IMG/VR virus record: IMGVR_UViG_3300039002_000009
Location: 1 to 60,263 of that record
Origin: a virus
DNA: 60,263 nucleotides
Direction: 5' to 3' (one strand)
The notes beneath the pieces are model-generated. The model was not told where the DNA came from and ran no database searches. It saw nothing but the letters and a program-made list of their open reading frames with translations. Position numbers and translations under genes: made by a program. Of the stretch, positions 24,100-32,898 are shown one piece after another. The first letter of the stretch is position 1. Each line of letters opens with the position of its first letter.

Positions 24100-27000
24100 A
24101 GTTTCCTGTCCCAACTGGCAACACTGTTGAGGAGCTTCAGCGATGCTTCCAGCAGCTTGCCATGTACATGAAACAGCACGTTTCATCGGCAACGCAGGCG
24201 GTCCAGCAGGCAACTACACAAGCGATTCAGTCGTCGGGTGCAGGATCTGCATCATCGATTCCAGGTCCCCGTGGGCTAGCGGCTACGATTGAGATCGGGA
24301 ATGTGACAGGCGGAACGGCGCCAAGTGTGGTCAACTCTGGGACTAATACAGATGCGATTTTTGACTTCGTACTCCAAATTGGAGACACTGGCCCTACTGG
24401 ACCAACCGGTGCGACTGGCCCTCAAGGTGTCACTGGGGCTACTGGATCCCAGGGGGATACCGGCGCTCAGGGCATAACCGGTGATACAGGACCTCAGGGT
24501 GCTGCAGGACCATCTGGTCCTCAAGGCCCAACGGGTGCAACAGGTTCCCAGGGAATCCAGGGCTCGGTTGGGCCAACAGGAGCAACTGGGTCTCAGGGAG
24601 ACCAGGGCATCCAAGGCATCCAGGGCGTTGCTGGACCTACGGGTGCTACGGGTAGCACCGGTCCTCAGGGACCATCGGGATCAACTGGAGTACAGGGGCC
24701 TGTCGGACCTCAGGGTATTCAAGGGTTCCAGGGGATGACTGGCCTTCAGGGACCAACTGGCGCGACTGGACCCCAAGGACCTACTGGTCTTCAGGGTCCT
24801 CCGGGAGTGACTGGACCTACTGGTGATACGGGCGCGGTCGGCGCTCAAGGAGCTATAGGCCCTCAAGGTCCTCAGGGTAACGCGGGGGCTACAGGGGCTC
24901 AGGGGCTGACTGGTTCCACAGGCCCCCAAGGGGCTCAAGGTCCCCAGGGTGTACCAGGGGCAACGGGTGCTCAGGGGCTTCAAGGCATTCAAGGCATTCA
25001 AGGCCCTACTGGACCAACCGGTGCGACTGGAGCCCAGGGATCACAAGGGGCTCAGGGTCCCCAGGGATTACAGGGGATCCAAGGAGTTCAAGGCCCGGCA
25101 GGGACTAATGGGAACACGGGTGCAACTGGCCCACAGGGGCCAGCCGGTCCTCAAGGCCCAACGGGTGCAACTGGGCCGGCTGGTCCGACGCTTTCAGGAC
25201 CGGGGAATCAAGTCGTCGCCACGCCTGATGGTTCTACTGGAGCATCGGGGCTGCGTTCTCTTGTTGCGAATGATATTCCTTTACTTACCACGTCTAAGAT
25301 TAGTGATCTTGTTCCCTCGCCGACGCTTGGAATCTATACAGGATTTTCGGATACTTCGGCACCTGAGATTAGCTATGATTCCACGGCTCAGAAGATCACA
25401 CTTTCAGGAACGTTCACGGCTTATTACAAGGGTGTGTTGGTCCCCGCCATCACCAATGGATATGTGAGTCCGGCACACACGAATACGGCGGGGCATGACT
25501 ATTGGCTCTACTACGATGGCGTATCGATCCAATGGGGAACCGATACGTTCCCAGGTTTCGACAAGCTTCTGATCGCATTCGTGCATTATGGAGCAACCGA
25601 TAAATTTGGGTGCCGAGAGCCTCATGGGTGTGCTTATCCTTGGCCTTCTCACCAGGAAGATCACCGAAAGATTGGAACCTATCGCCAGTCTGGAGGTTCT
25701 CTTTCTGGCTATGTTTTGGCGAGCACGACCGCTGCGGATCGCAGACCAGCCGTATCCGCGTGCGTTATCTATGACGAGGACATCCCGACGACCAATGGGG
25801 CACTGGCGGCTGGGACCTACTCGCAGCTATACCTGACAACGTCTGGAATTACAACTTCAGCACTGGGCGCTTCCGACATCATCCCCTTGTCGGGGAGCAA
25901 TCCGTACTATAATCAGTTCTCAAGCCCCAACTGGGTCCAGACGCTTATGCCCGCGAATTCGGTTGCGTCTGTGTGGCTCATCGCTATCCCAGTTGCTTCT
26001 GATGCGACGAGCCAGGCATATCGGTTTGTCTGGCTTCAGCCCCAGTGGATCACGCAAGCACAGAATTCATCCTCTGGTGCTTTAGCAACCGCCTTGGCGA
26101 ATGAACTCCAAACCACGACAGCTTCTTTGAACTTTGGAGACTTATTCGCATCCGTCCCCGAATATATTGCGATTGAACGAATTGTTGTCCAGTATACAGG
26201 TGGTAATTGGACGATCGTTAACGTATCGGATTTGACGGGGTCACGGACTAATGTTGTACAGTCCCCTGGGGGGATCTGGCTATCGTCCGTGACAACGGAT
26301 TCGACTCTTACAGGGAGCGGTACTCCTGCGAGCCCCCTCGGCGTGAGTAGCACCATCGCTACAGATTATGGCATCGCGAAGATCCATCAACTTTCAACAG
26401 ACCCCGACATCACCATAGATGCCAATTCTCAAAGGATTGTCTATGGCCAAAGCATCATTGAGGGGAATGAGGTTATTTACGGGCAAGAGATCATCTATGG
26501 CAACCCTGAAGTTCCTGTGGATTTAACTGATTTATCAATCTCATTGGGTGCAGATGGGATAACACATAATTACAAATATATAAATGTAAGCACTAAATCA
26601 TTCACTTGCACCATAAATATACTTACGAACGGTATAGATGGATCAAGTGCTGGGGTTCCTGTAATTTCCACTTTCTATGATATTTATGTAGCGCGCAAAT
26701 TATCAGATGGGGTTGTCCATGGGACGGTCTTCCAGAGAGGGAATGTAGTTAATTTCCCCAATGGGTATGGCGCACCTAAATATATTGGTACGTGTGTAAC
26801 CAGATCTGATGCTAGTTATTTGATCCCAATGCGATGGAATGGAAGACATGCAGAATATGTAATGGATAATTCCATTATAACATCATGGCTAGTGATTGCT
26901 TCAGGTAACGTTGGCACAACCGCAGGCGTATTCGCATCTATCGCGGGGCTTGCCCCAACCGATGCGGCGCGGTATCACGTTGTAGGATATGCTCCTAGTG

Positions 27001-27191
27001 GTTATATTACAGATGTATTTACTAATACACTGGTCGGGTCACGAATTGGACGAGCATTTGGTGCTCTTTCTGTCAATGGCTGGGAAGCCTTCTGGGTCAA
27101 TAATAATGACTCGGGGATTTACTGGGGATCCAATAATTCAGGATGTTGGGTTGCTATATTAGGATGGGAAGACAATGACGTTATTTTATAG
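24096..27191 (+). CDS. collagen-like tail fibre, 1031 aa
   Basis: The N-terminal ~60 residues (coiled coil [21 protein letters not shown]) probably attach the fibre to the virion. Residues about 97-365 are Gly-X-Y repeats rich in [10 protein letters not shown] and GIQG, the collagen triple-helix pattern. Then comes a domain with [21 protein letters not shown] and RRPAVS, seen in many phage fibres, and a beta-rich tip. The last ~220 residues are encoded by visibly more AT-rich DNA with different codon use. Trimeric receptor-binding fibre is the likely role. ATGA overlap with the preceding gene. Confidence 0.85.
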   Translation: MKFPVPTGNTVEELQRCFQQLAMYMKQHVSSATQAVQQATTQAIQSSGAGSASSIPGPRGLAATIEIGNVTGGTAPSVVNSGTNTDAIFDFVLQIGDTGPTGPTGATGPQGVTGATGSQGDTGAQGITGDTGPQGAAGPSGPQGPTGATGSQGIQGSVGPTGATGSQGDQGIQGIQGVAGPTGATGSTGPQGPSGSTGVQGPVGPQGIQGFQGMTGLQGPTGATGPQGPTGLQGPPGVTGPTGDTGAVGAQGAIGPQGPQGNAGATGAQGLTGSTGPQGAQGPQGVPGATGAQGLQGIQGIQGPTGPTGATGAQGSQGAQGPQGLQGIQGVQGPAGTNGNTGATGPQGPAGPQGPTGATGPAGPTLSGPGNQVVATPDGSTGASGLRSLVANDIPLLTTSKISDLVPSPTLGIYTGFSDTSAPEISYDSTAQKITLSGTFTAYYKGVLVPAITNGYVSPAHTNTAGHDYWLYYDGVSIQWGTDTFPGFDKLLIAFVHYGATDKFGCREPHGCAYPWPSHQEDHRKIGTYRQSGGSLSGYVLASTTAADRRPAVSACVIYDEDIPTTNGALAAGTYSQLYLTTSGITTSALGASDIIPLSGSNPYYNQFSSPNWVQTLMPANSVASVWLIAIPVASDATSQAYRFVWLQPQWITQAQNSSSGALATALANELQTTTASLNFGDLFASVPEYIAIERIVVQYTGGNWTIVNVSDLTGSRTNVVQSPGGIWLSSVTTDSTLTGSGTPASPLGVSSTIATDYGIAKIHQLSTDPDITIDANSQRIVYGQSIIEGNEVIYGQEIIYGNPEVPVDLTDLSISLGADGITHNYKYINVSTKSFTCTINILTNGIDGSSAGVPVISTFYDIYVARKLSDGVVHGTVFQRGNVVNFPNGYGAPKYIGTCVTRSDASYLIPMRWNGRHAEYVMDNSIITSWLVIASGNVGTTAGVFASIAGLAPTDAARYHVVGYAPSGYITDVFTNTLVGSRIGRAFGALSVNGWEAFWVNNNDSGIYWGSNNSGCWVAILGWEDNDVIL
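24386..25190 (+). repeat. collagen-like Gly-X-Y coding repeat
   Basis: About 800 nt of 9-nt-periodic sequence built from GG(N) CC(N) AC(N)/CA(G). Repeats differ at silent positions, so the DNA is diverged though the protein is regular. Such tracts recombine and change length. Confidence 0.9.
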
Positions 27192-27200
27192 GAGTTTGTG

Positions 27201-28004
27201 ATGGCTACTCCAAATCTTAATCCAAATGGGACATTATTCCAGATCAATGGTAACGGTTCATCGGGCGGAATAGGGACGCTTCAGTGGCCAAATACCGCTA
27301 GTGCTTATACTTGGACTCTTCCGCTTTATACCGGAACACTGCTCGTCAATACGGGCTACCAGATTCCGGCTTTAGTGACGAACGGCGGCGTCCAAACGAT
27401 CGTTTTACCTAACAGCGCAAGCAGCTACACATACACCTTCCCGGCGGCAACCGGAACGGTTCTGCTGAATGTGAGTGGGGCTTTCTCGGTCTCAGTAGCG
27501 GCGGGGGGCACGCATACAGTGCAATTCCCGGCGACGGCATCTAGTTACACCTACACGTTCCCGGCTGTATCGGGGACTAATCTGAACACTGGCAGCGCCA
27601 CAAATAGCTTTACGCCATCGAATCCAGCTGCGACGACCTCCGCTACTGCCGTCATGATGGGGTTAGGGTCTACCATTGCCTTCACGCCCAACCAGTCCAC
27701 TAGGCTTTTGATTATCATTTCTGGCCAGATGGGGAATACGGTGGCGGGCGATGTCGTAACGGCCCAGTTGCGTTACGGAACAGGCACGGCCCCGGCTAAT
27801 GGAGTGGCGGTGACTGGAACGCAGATCGCTGGCTCCCAAACGATTACATCTGTCTCCGCCGGCCAAAGGTCTGGCCTTTGTCTTACCTGCATTCTCCCGG
27901 GTCTATCTATCGGGACTGCTTATTGGTTTGATCTCGCTTTAAATATCACCACGGGAGGATCGGGTAGCGTTACCGGCGTGAACTGTTCTATTGCGGAGAT
28001 ATAG
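27201..28004 (+). CDS. fibre-associated or tail-tip protein, 267 aa
   Basis: Gly/Thr/Ser-rich. A module of roughly 32-40 residues recurs about three times: TVQFPATASSYTYTFPAVSGT, TIVLPNSASSYTYTFPAATGT and TLQWPNTASAYTWTLPLYTGT. This repeat is common in phage tail appendages. The C-terminal ~120 residues form a beta domain (TRLLIIISGQMGNT...). GGAG is 6 nt before ATG at 27201. Likely a second adhesin or a cap for the fibre. Confidence 0.65.
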   Translation: MATPNLNPNGTLFQINGNGSSGGIGTLQWPNTASAYTWTLPLYTGTLLVNTGYQIPALVTNGGVQTIVLPNSASSYTYTFPAATGTVLLNVSGAFSVSVAAGGTHTVQFPATASSYTYTFPAVSGTNLNTGSATNSFTPSNPAATTSATAVMMGLGSTIAFTPNQSTRLLIIISGQMGNTVAGDVVTAQLRYGTGTAPANGVAVTGTQIAGSQTITSVSAGQRSGLCLTCILPGLSIGTAYWFDLALNITTGGSGSVTGVNCSIAEI

Positions 28005-28063
28005 CCTACCTATAGCACCGGAGAGGGGAATCAACGATCATTTAGGAGAGGAGGAATGCGAAT

Positions 28064-28357
28064 ATGAATATAGCCAGTGATCGCCGAAAGTTACAGTTCT
28101 ATAACCTCATTGTCCCCATCTTAATCACCGCGCTGGGATTCGTCTTCTCGGTCTGCACATATGTGGTGGTCAATAAGATCGGGGAGCTCGGGGACAAAGT
28201 GGAATCACTCGTGGATAAGGTGGCGGATCTCAATGCCACACTCCAGCGTCAGGCAGAACATCAGGCTCAAACAGATCTCAAGATCTCTGATCTCCAGAAG
28301 CAGGATCAATGGCTTCTTGACTACATCAATAAGCAGTGCCAGCAACGGAGGCGTTAG
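28064..28357 (+). CDS. membrane-anchored coiled-coil protein, 97 aa (lysis block)
   Basis: One hydrophobic segment (about residues 15-38), then a coiled coil (IGELGDKVESLVDKVADLNATLQRQ). This topology suits an i-spanin-like or holin-accessory protein. It heads a block of small membrane and cell-wall genes at 28-30 kb. Confidence 0.55.
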   Translation: MNIASDRRKLQFYNLIVPILITALGFVFSVCTYVVVNKIGELGDKVESLVDKVADLNATLQRQAEHQAQTDLKISDLQKQDQWLLDYINKQCQQRRR

Positions 28358-28554
28358 TGAATACTCCCTATAAAATCCCTAAGAAGCCGAAGGCCAAACC
28401 CAGGCCGAAGGCCAAACCCAGGCCGAAGGCCAAACCCCGGCCAAGGATGCCGAAGCGCCCGAAGCCTGTCCCTAAACCCAAATCACCCGTTCCGTCTTCT
28501 CCACAGAAGCCGATCAAAAGAGACCTCTATGGTGAAGACCAGATCATGACCTAG
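28357..28554 (+). CDS. Lys/Pro/Arg repeat protein, 65 aa
   Basis: The GTG start at 28357 has CGGAGG upstream and overlaps the previous stop. Most of the chain is (K/P/R/A)-rich with KPRPKA repeated three times, made by 18-nt DNA repeats. Highly basic and unstructured; it could bind DNA, RNA or acidic cell-wall polymers. No family recognised. Confidence 0.55.
   Translation: MNTPYKIPKKPKAKPRPKAKPRPKAKPRPRMPKRPKPVPKPKSPVPSSPQKPIKRDLYGEDQIMT
28387..28440 (+). repeat. three 18-nt tandem repeats
   Basis: CCGAAGGCCAAACCCAGG occurs at 28387-28404 and 28405-28422, and with one change at 28423-28440. The near identity at DNA level points to recent slippage or duplication. Confidence 0.9.
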
Positions 28555-28562
28555 GAGGTCAT

Positions 28563-29003
28563 ATGGCCGATAACCTCACCTATCAGCAGTCCACAGGGAT
28601 CATGTCCCTCGGGAGTGTCGTCGTCTCACGGGGATGGGCAGGGAATGACTGCTATCCCGGCGTGAACGATAATCATATCCATGGGAAGAATAACCCTGAT
28701 GCCCAGAACATCCACAGTATCGGCCCTCTTCCGCAAGGGTGGTATACCCTCTCCGGGTTCACAGACCCCGAGTTCGGTGAACAGCCTGTGTGGGGACATC
28801 ATCATCGCCTTGGTCAGATGGTGGCCTTCCTCCAACCCGATGCGGACAACGAAATGTTTGGTCGCGCTGGGTTCTATATTCACGGTCCCTCCATGAATCC
28901 TGACTTATATGGTCAGGAATCCGAAGGGTGTGTTGTTCAGCCTCATGATCAGCGGCAGGCAACGAAGGACACCGGTGTCCTCCGTCTTCAGGTCATCGCT
29001 TAA
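28563..29003 (+). CDS. DUF2778/Tlde1-like cell-wall enzyme, candidate endolysin, 146 aa
   Basis: GFYIHGPS with His107 and SEGC with Cys123 form the HG...S-x-GC pattern of YkuD-like L,D-transpeptidase/carboxypeptidase folds, in the DUF2778 (Tlde1-type) branch. These act on peptidoglycan stem peptides. No signal peptide, so export would rely on the neighbouring membrane proteins. As no lysozyme or amidase is visible in the window, this is the best endolysin candidate. AGGAGG precedes ATG. Confidence 0.7.
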   Translation: MADNLTYQQSTGIMSLGSVVVSRGWAGNDCYPGVNDNHIHGKNNPDAQNIHSIGPLPQGWYTLSGFTDPEFGEQPVWGHHHRLGQMVAFLQPDADNEMFGRAGFYIHGPSMNPDLYGQESEGCVVQPHDQRQATKDTGVLRLQVIA

Positions 29004-29294
29004 ATGTGCGACTCAACTCTGAAGATCCCTACTTGGAAAATCTTTACGAATGGCCTTATAGCCATGAGCAAGGATGTTTCGTCCCTTATGAGGAATTGGC
29101 GCGGAGACTGGAGTTGGGGAAGGACCTGCGCGGTGGTCGCCCTCGTGAAAGCGTGGATGTTGAGCAATTCGGCAACCCCTAATGTGCCCCTTGTGGCTCT
29201 TTGGATCAGTGTGGCGACGGCCAGCTACGGGACGAACAAGGTCACCGAGATGGTATGTGCTAGGACAACGGTTCAATCGGGAGATAACCAATGA
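29004..29294 (+). CDS. holin-like membrane protein, 96 aa
   Basis: Two hydrophobic stretches (about residues 40-54 and 60-76) with a charged tail. It follows the cell-wall enzyme directly, as holins often do. An internal ATG at 29064 would give a 76-aa form; dual starts are known for holins but are not proven here. Confidence 0.5.
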   Translation: MCDSTLKIPTWKIFTNGLIAMSKDVSSLMRNWRGDWSWGRTCAVVALVKAWMLSNSATPNVPLVALWISVATASYGTNKVTEMVCARTTVQSGDNQ

Positions 29295-29950
29295 ATGAGA
29301 CCCTGAAAAAAATTGCCATCCAGGCTGGCGTCATTGTCGTGACGGTGGGCGCAACCGGCTTTTGGATGGATCACTACAATGCGTCCAAGGTCAAAGAACT
29401 TCTCGCGGCGAATACACAGCTTCAGGCCAAAGTGGATGATCTAGCTAAGAGCGCAAGCCAGAGCGGGACCGCTTCATCTAATGATAAGCAGGCGGCCTTG
29501 GCCGTAAATCAGATTGCGATAGCCATGGGCCTAAAGACTCAGCAGCTTGAAGTGGAGATCGCGAAACTCAAGGCTGGCCAGCCTGCGAATGCTCCGATCC
29601 CTCCGATCCAGCAGGCCGAGGAATCCCTGATCGCGAATCTCAAAGACGAGAATGGGAAGGTCAAGGACGCCTATGCCCTGGCCATGAAATCCGGAGACGA
29701 GGCTCGTGCTTCTTCGGATTATTACAAGCAGGCGTACGAGTCCGAAAAGGCGATGAACGAGAACCTCCGCAAGGCACTAGAAGCTGTTCCCAAGGCTCGC
29801 CCATGGTCGATTGGCGTTTTGGCTGTTCAACAGCAGGCCGCGAAGGGCTTTGAGTATGGGCCTGATTTTGGGTACGCATTTGGCCCTGTCCGGCTTTCTG
29901 TGGGCTTAACGAAGAACACGAAGCAGATCAGACTTGATTTTGAGTTCTAA
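29291..29950 (+). CDS. spanin-like membrane-anchored coiled-coil protein, 219 aa
   Basis: N-terminal anchor (residues 8-25), then a long Ala/Gln/Lys-rich coiled coil (about 30-170), then a beta-rich C-terminus ending KQIRLDFEF. Anchor plus periplasmic coiled coil fits an inner-membrane spanin (Rz-like), longer than usual. ATGA overlap with the holin-like gene. Confidence 0.55.
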   Translation: MNETLKKIAIQAGVIVVTVGATGFWMDHYNASKVKELLAANTQLQAKVDDLAKSASQSGTASSNDKQAALAVNQIAIAMGLKTQQLEVEIAKLKAGQPANAPIPPIQQAEESLIANLKDENGKVKDAYALAMKSGDEARASSDYYKQAYESEKAMNENLRKALEAVPKARPWSIGVLAVQQQAAKGFEYGPDFGYAFGPVRLSVGLTKNTKQIRLDFEF

Positions 29951-29990
29951 CCCTCCCAGACGCCCTGGGATTTCTAAGAAGGAGAGTAAA

Positions 29991-30302
29991 ATGGCGACCT
30001 CTAAAATTGTCCAGTGGGGGAATGGGGCCACTGGCGTTACCAGCGCGACCGGCTATTCCGATGCCGCCTACGCGCCTTACCCCACCAAAACCCTCCAGGC
30101 ATTCCTCAAGACTGGGACGCAGGCTACAGGCGTTGTTTGGGGGTCTATCGATGGGAATGTGAGGCATCAGCTCGGAACATTGACCCTTTCGGGGACCAAT
30201 GGTGAAGATGCTTATACGGGAGTTAGCGCTTACAACTATCTCTTCCTGGATATCACCGGGATCACGGGGTCTACAGTTGAAGCGTTTGCCCGAAGCACGT
30301 AA
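29991..30302 (+). CDS. hypothetical virion-type protein, 103 aa
   Basis: Gly/Thr/Ser-rich beta protein (MATSKIVQWGNGATGVTSATGY...). AAGGAGAGTAAA precedes ATG. Composition is like small decoration or fibre-cap proteins. A hairpin follows the stop. Confidence 0.6.
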   Translation: MATSKIVQWGNGATGVTSATGYSDAAYAPYPTKTLQAFLKTGTQATGVVWGSIDGNVRHQLGTLTLSGTNGEDAYTGVSAYNYLFLDITGITGSTVEAFARST

Positions 30303-30307
30303 TCCTC

Positions 30308-30327
30308 AAGGGGCAGAGATGCCCCTT
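30308..30327 (+). terminator. hairpin AAGGGGC/GCCCCTT
   Basis: Perfect 7-bp stem with loop AGAGAT right after the stop at 30302 and before the glycosyltransferase gene. No T-run, so an attenuator or mRNA boundary is more likely than full termination. Confidence 0.45.
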
Positions 30328-30342
30328 CCTATTGGAGATCCC

Positions 30343-31386
30343 ATGAGGCTGTGTTCGATCACCCCTACATCCAACCGCGAGGCGTTGATTGGCGACGCGC
30401 TCCGGAGCGTTGTGGATTGGGTTGATGTCTGCCTCTTGTTGGATCTCGGCATTACTGATCGGACCCTTGAAGTCGCCAAGGAGGTGGCTGGCGACAAACT
30501 CAAGGCTGTGAAGGTTCCTGGCGAACTCATGATCAACTTCTGCGATGTCCGGAATTTTGGACTTGATGAAGCAGCCAAGGAGGCTGACTGGGGGGTTCTT
30601 CTTGATACAGATGAACGTCTCTATATCAATGGGACGGACGTGCGAGGAGAACTTGGCAAGATCGGGGACGGGATTGTCCTCGTCCAGAGCCAAGATAAAC
30701 ACTACCCCAAAGAGCGGTTCGTGAGCCTCCCGGCTATAGATAGATACGTTGGGAAGGTCCATGAAACGATCGTCCCCCTCCATGCAAAACAAAGCCCTCT
30801 CCCTGGAGTGGTTTTCCTAGAAATACAAAAAACACCCGAGGAGTTGAAGGCCAAGCTCGAATACATACTCCCCCTCTTGGAGGAGGAGACCCGGAAGGAT
30901 CCACAGTGCCCACGCTGGTGGTACTACCTGGGCGATACCCTGGAAGGGTTAGGCCGTCGGGATGATGCCATTGCCGCTTTCGATAGATGCTCTGTGTTGA
31001 GGGGGTGGGACGAAGAATCGGCCTGGGCCTGTTTTAGAATGGCCATACTTTTGGAGAATAGTGGCCGACGGCAGGATGCGATTGATATCTGCTGCGCGGG
31101 GCTCGCTCGCCATCCTGGGATCGCCGAATTGGCATGGCTCGCGGGAGAGGTCTCTCTCCGACTTGGATGGAACGACAAAGCCGTCTATTGGGCGAGAATG
31201 GCCGTGGCGAACGGAACGAATCATGGGGAAGGCCATTTCATTAAACCGAGGATTGGCTTCCGATATGATTTTGCCGCAAAAGAAGGCCCGTTTGATGTAA
31301 TGGCTAGGGCTTACGAAACGCTCGGGATGGCAGAGGAGGCGGCTTCAGCCAAGAAGATCTACGAGGCTCTGAGGGGGGACAAATGA
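30343..31386 (+). CDS. glycosyltransferase (GT2-like) with TPR repeats, 347 aa
   Basis: N-terminal GT-A-like domain: SITPTSNREALIGDALRSVVDWVD and a DxD-type LLDTDERL (about residues 80-90). From about residue 180, helical TPR units follow (CPRWWYYLGDTLEGLGRRDDAIAAF; ESAWACFRMAILLENSGRRQDAI). ATG at 30343 is preferred because GGAG lies 5 nt upstream; ATG at 30319 is inside a hairpin. Placement among fibre and ejection genes suggests it sugars a virion protein or host surface. Confidence 0.75.
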   Translation: MRLCSITPTSNREALIGDALRSVVDWVDVCLLLDLGITDRTLEVAKEVAGDKLKAVKVPGELMINFCDVRNFGLDEAAKEADWGVLLDTDERLYINGTDVRGELGKIGDGIVLVQSQDKHYPKERFVSLPAIDRYVGKVHETIVPLHAKQSPLPGVVFLEIQKTPEELKAKLEYILPLLEEETRKDPQCPRWWYYLGDTLEGLGRRDDAIAAFDRCSVLRGWDEESAWACFRMAILLENSGRRQDAIDICCAGLARHPGIAELAWLAGEVSLRLGWNDKAVYWARMAVANGTNHGEGHFIKPRIGFRYDFAAKEGPFDVMARAYETLGMAEEAASAKKIYEALRGDK

Positions 31387-31802
31387 CGCTCATCGATCCC
31401 TATCAGGACTATCTCATCGCTTCCACCCGGTTCCAGGACCTGGCAGCTCCGGCATTGACGCAGCTCGCCTATGGTGTCTTCAATGAGGATCGTCGTCCCC
31501 TTTGTCCCATGGTGGACACAGGATTGATGTATCCAGGGTTACAGGGATCTGATCCTAGCCTGCTCAAGTACTTCCATGAGATTCGATTCGGCGGGAGCGG
31601 GAAGCTCTTCATCCGGGCCATGGTGGACAATGCGGAAGTCCAGCGCGGCTATGTGACACTCTCGGAAGACGCCTATCAGGCATCCAGCTTCAGGCTTCCG
31701 AAGGGAATGGCTGGATACGGGCTCCGTCTTCAACTGGTAGGCATTGCATGGTGGCGTTATTTTGAAATCATGTGGGATCCTGTTGTGGAGGCTATCGCGT
31801 GA
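31383..31802 (+). CDS. hypothetical protein, 139 aa
   Basis: Coupled by ATGA overlap to the glycosyltransferase. Mixed sequence with FHEIRFGGSGKLFIRAMVDNAEVQRG, which looks beta-rich. No family recognised; possibly a virion protein. Confidence 0.6.
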   Translation: MTLIDPYQDYLIASTRFQDLAAPALTQLAYGVFNEDRRPLCPMVDTGLMYPGLQGSDPSLLKYFHEIRFGGSGKLFIRAMVDNAEVQRGYVTLSEDAYQASSFRLPKGMAGYGLRLQLVGIAWWRYFEIMWDPVVEAIA

Positions 31803-32284
31803 TCATCCATCGCGTGCAGACCAGTGGCTTCGGGGTTGCTGAACCTTCGCCGGAGAAGATCCGCGAGATGGTCTACGCTTTGGAAGCTAGCCTCAAGGGT
31901 CTACCCCAAACAGAATTGCCCCTCACTCACAAATTCGCAGATGGCCTCTACTACCGGGAGATCTTGATCCCCAAGGGGTGTTGGCTCACGGGGCGTGTCC
32001 ACAAACAAGCTGATATGAATATCGTCTACTATGGCGATATTGAGGTCCTTGTGGAGGATGGGACGTTTAAGCGTGTTGTTGGGCCGTGCTCTTTCTCGGG
32101 TAGGGCTGGGCTCAAACAGTTCGGGATTGCCAGCGAGGATACTCTGTGGGCTACGGTTCACCATACGCACTTGACAGACTTGGATGAAATCGAGAAAGAA
32201 CTGTTTGAAGATGAAGAGTCCACATTTGATTTTAAGACGGGGGAGGTGCTTCCATGTCGGCAGCTACAGCCGCAACTGTCATAG
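31799..32284 (+). CDS. cupin-like protein, 161 aa
   Basis: GTG start with GGAGG upstream, overlapping the previous stop. The centre (YREILIPKGCWLTGRVHKQADMNIVYYGDIEVLVEDGTFKRVVGP) has the spacing of a cupin barrel, with a late WATVHHTHLTD as possible metal ligands. Role unknown; may pair with the glycosyltransferase. Confidence 0.55.
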   Translation: MIIHRVQTSGFGVAEPSPEKIREMVYALEASLKGLPQTELPLTHKFADGLYYREILIPKGCWLTGRVHKQADMNIVYYGDIEVLVEDGTFKRVVGPCSFSGRAGLKQFGIASEDTLWATVHHTHLTDLDEIEKELFEDEESTFDFKTGEVLPCRQLQPQLS

Positions 32285-32889
32285 GCGCGGGAGTCAACAT
32301 CTACGGCGCCATGCAGGCTGGCAAAGCGGGCCAGCAGCAAGAGAACCAGGCGAGCACTGCTGATCAATTGGCCTTGATGCAATATGAGCAGAATCAGCAG
32401 ATCGCCAAAACGCTCGAAGCCCGCCAGCAGAACCTTGTGGATATTCCCCTTACGCGCAAGATCCAGGAACTCGAAGGCAAGAAGCTGACTGCCGGTGGCC
32501 ATCAGGCTCTAGACCGTTTCAATTTCGAGATGGGCAACAACCAGCGGGCTATCGAGGAAGCGGCTCCAGCGGCGGGAAGCGCGGCAACGGGTGCCCGAGA
32601 ATTGACCAATCAGTTCCGGAGAGCCCAAGGTGTCGCCGGGATCAATCTTCAGGACCAGGCTACAAAAGACGCGGAGATGGGAAGCTATTTGAACCTCGCA
32701 CAACAGACTCCCGGATGGGCAAACATTGCGGCCAATGCCAATGTCCAGACCGGAGGGGCCTTTGAACGTCAGGCGGCGACCCAGCGTGGACTTGCTCAGC
32801 AGGACTTCGCCAATGAATCGAGTAGCTATGCCGCAGCGGCGAAGGGGCTTAGCACGCTTGCCGATATGTATGCGACTGGGAATACATAG
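32254..32889 (+). CDS. ejection (internal virion) protein 1, 211 aa
   Basis: N-terminal hydrophobic Ala/Gly segment (residues 2-25), then Gln/Ala-rich helices. Podovirus ejection proteins have this composition and come in a block of three, as here. Overlaps the cupin-like gene by 31 nt. Probably part of the trans-envelope channel for DNA entry. Confidence 0.65.
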   Translation: MSAATAATVIGAGVNIYGAMQAGKAGQQQENQASTADQLALMQYEQNQQIAKTLEARQQNLVDIPLTRKIQELEGKKLTAGGHQALDRFNFEMGNNQRAIEEAAPAAGSAATGARELTNQFRRAQGVAGINLQDQATKDAEMGSYLNLAQQTPGWANIAANANVQTGGAFERQAATQRGLAQQDFANESSSYAAAAKGLSTLADMYATGNT

Positions 32890-32898
32890 GAGGATGAC

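Noticed and set aside
24276-25001. Leftward and out-of-frame rightward frames in the collagen-like tract
   Set aside because: They arise from the 9-nt periodic repeat and have implausible compositions.
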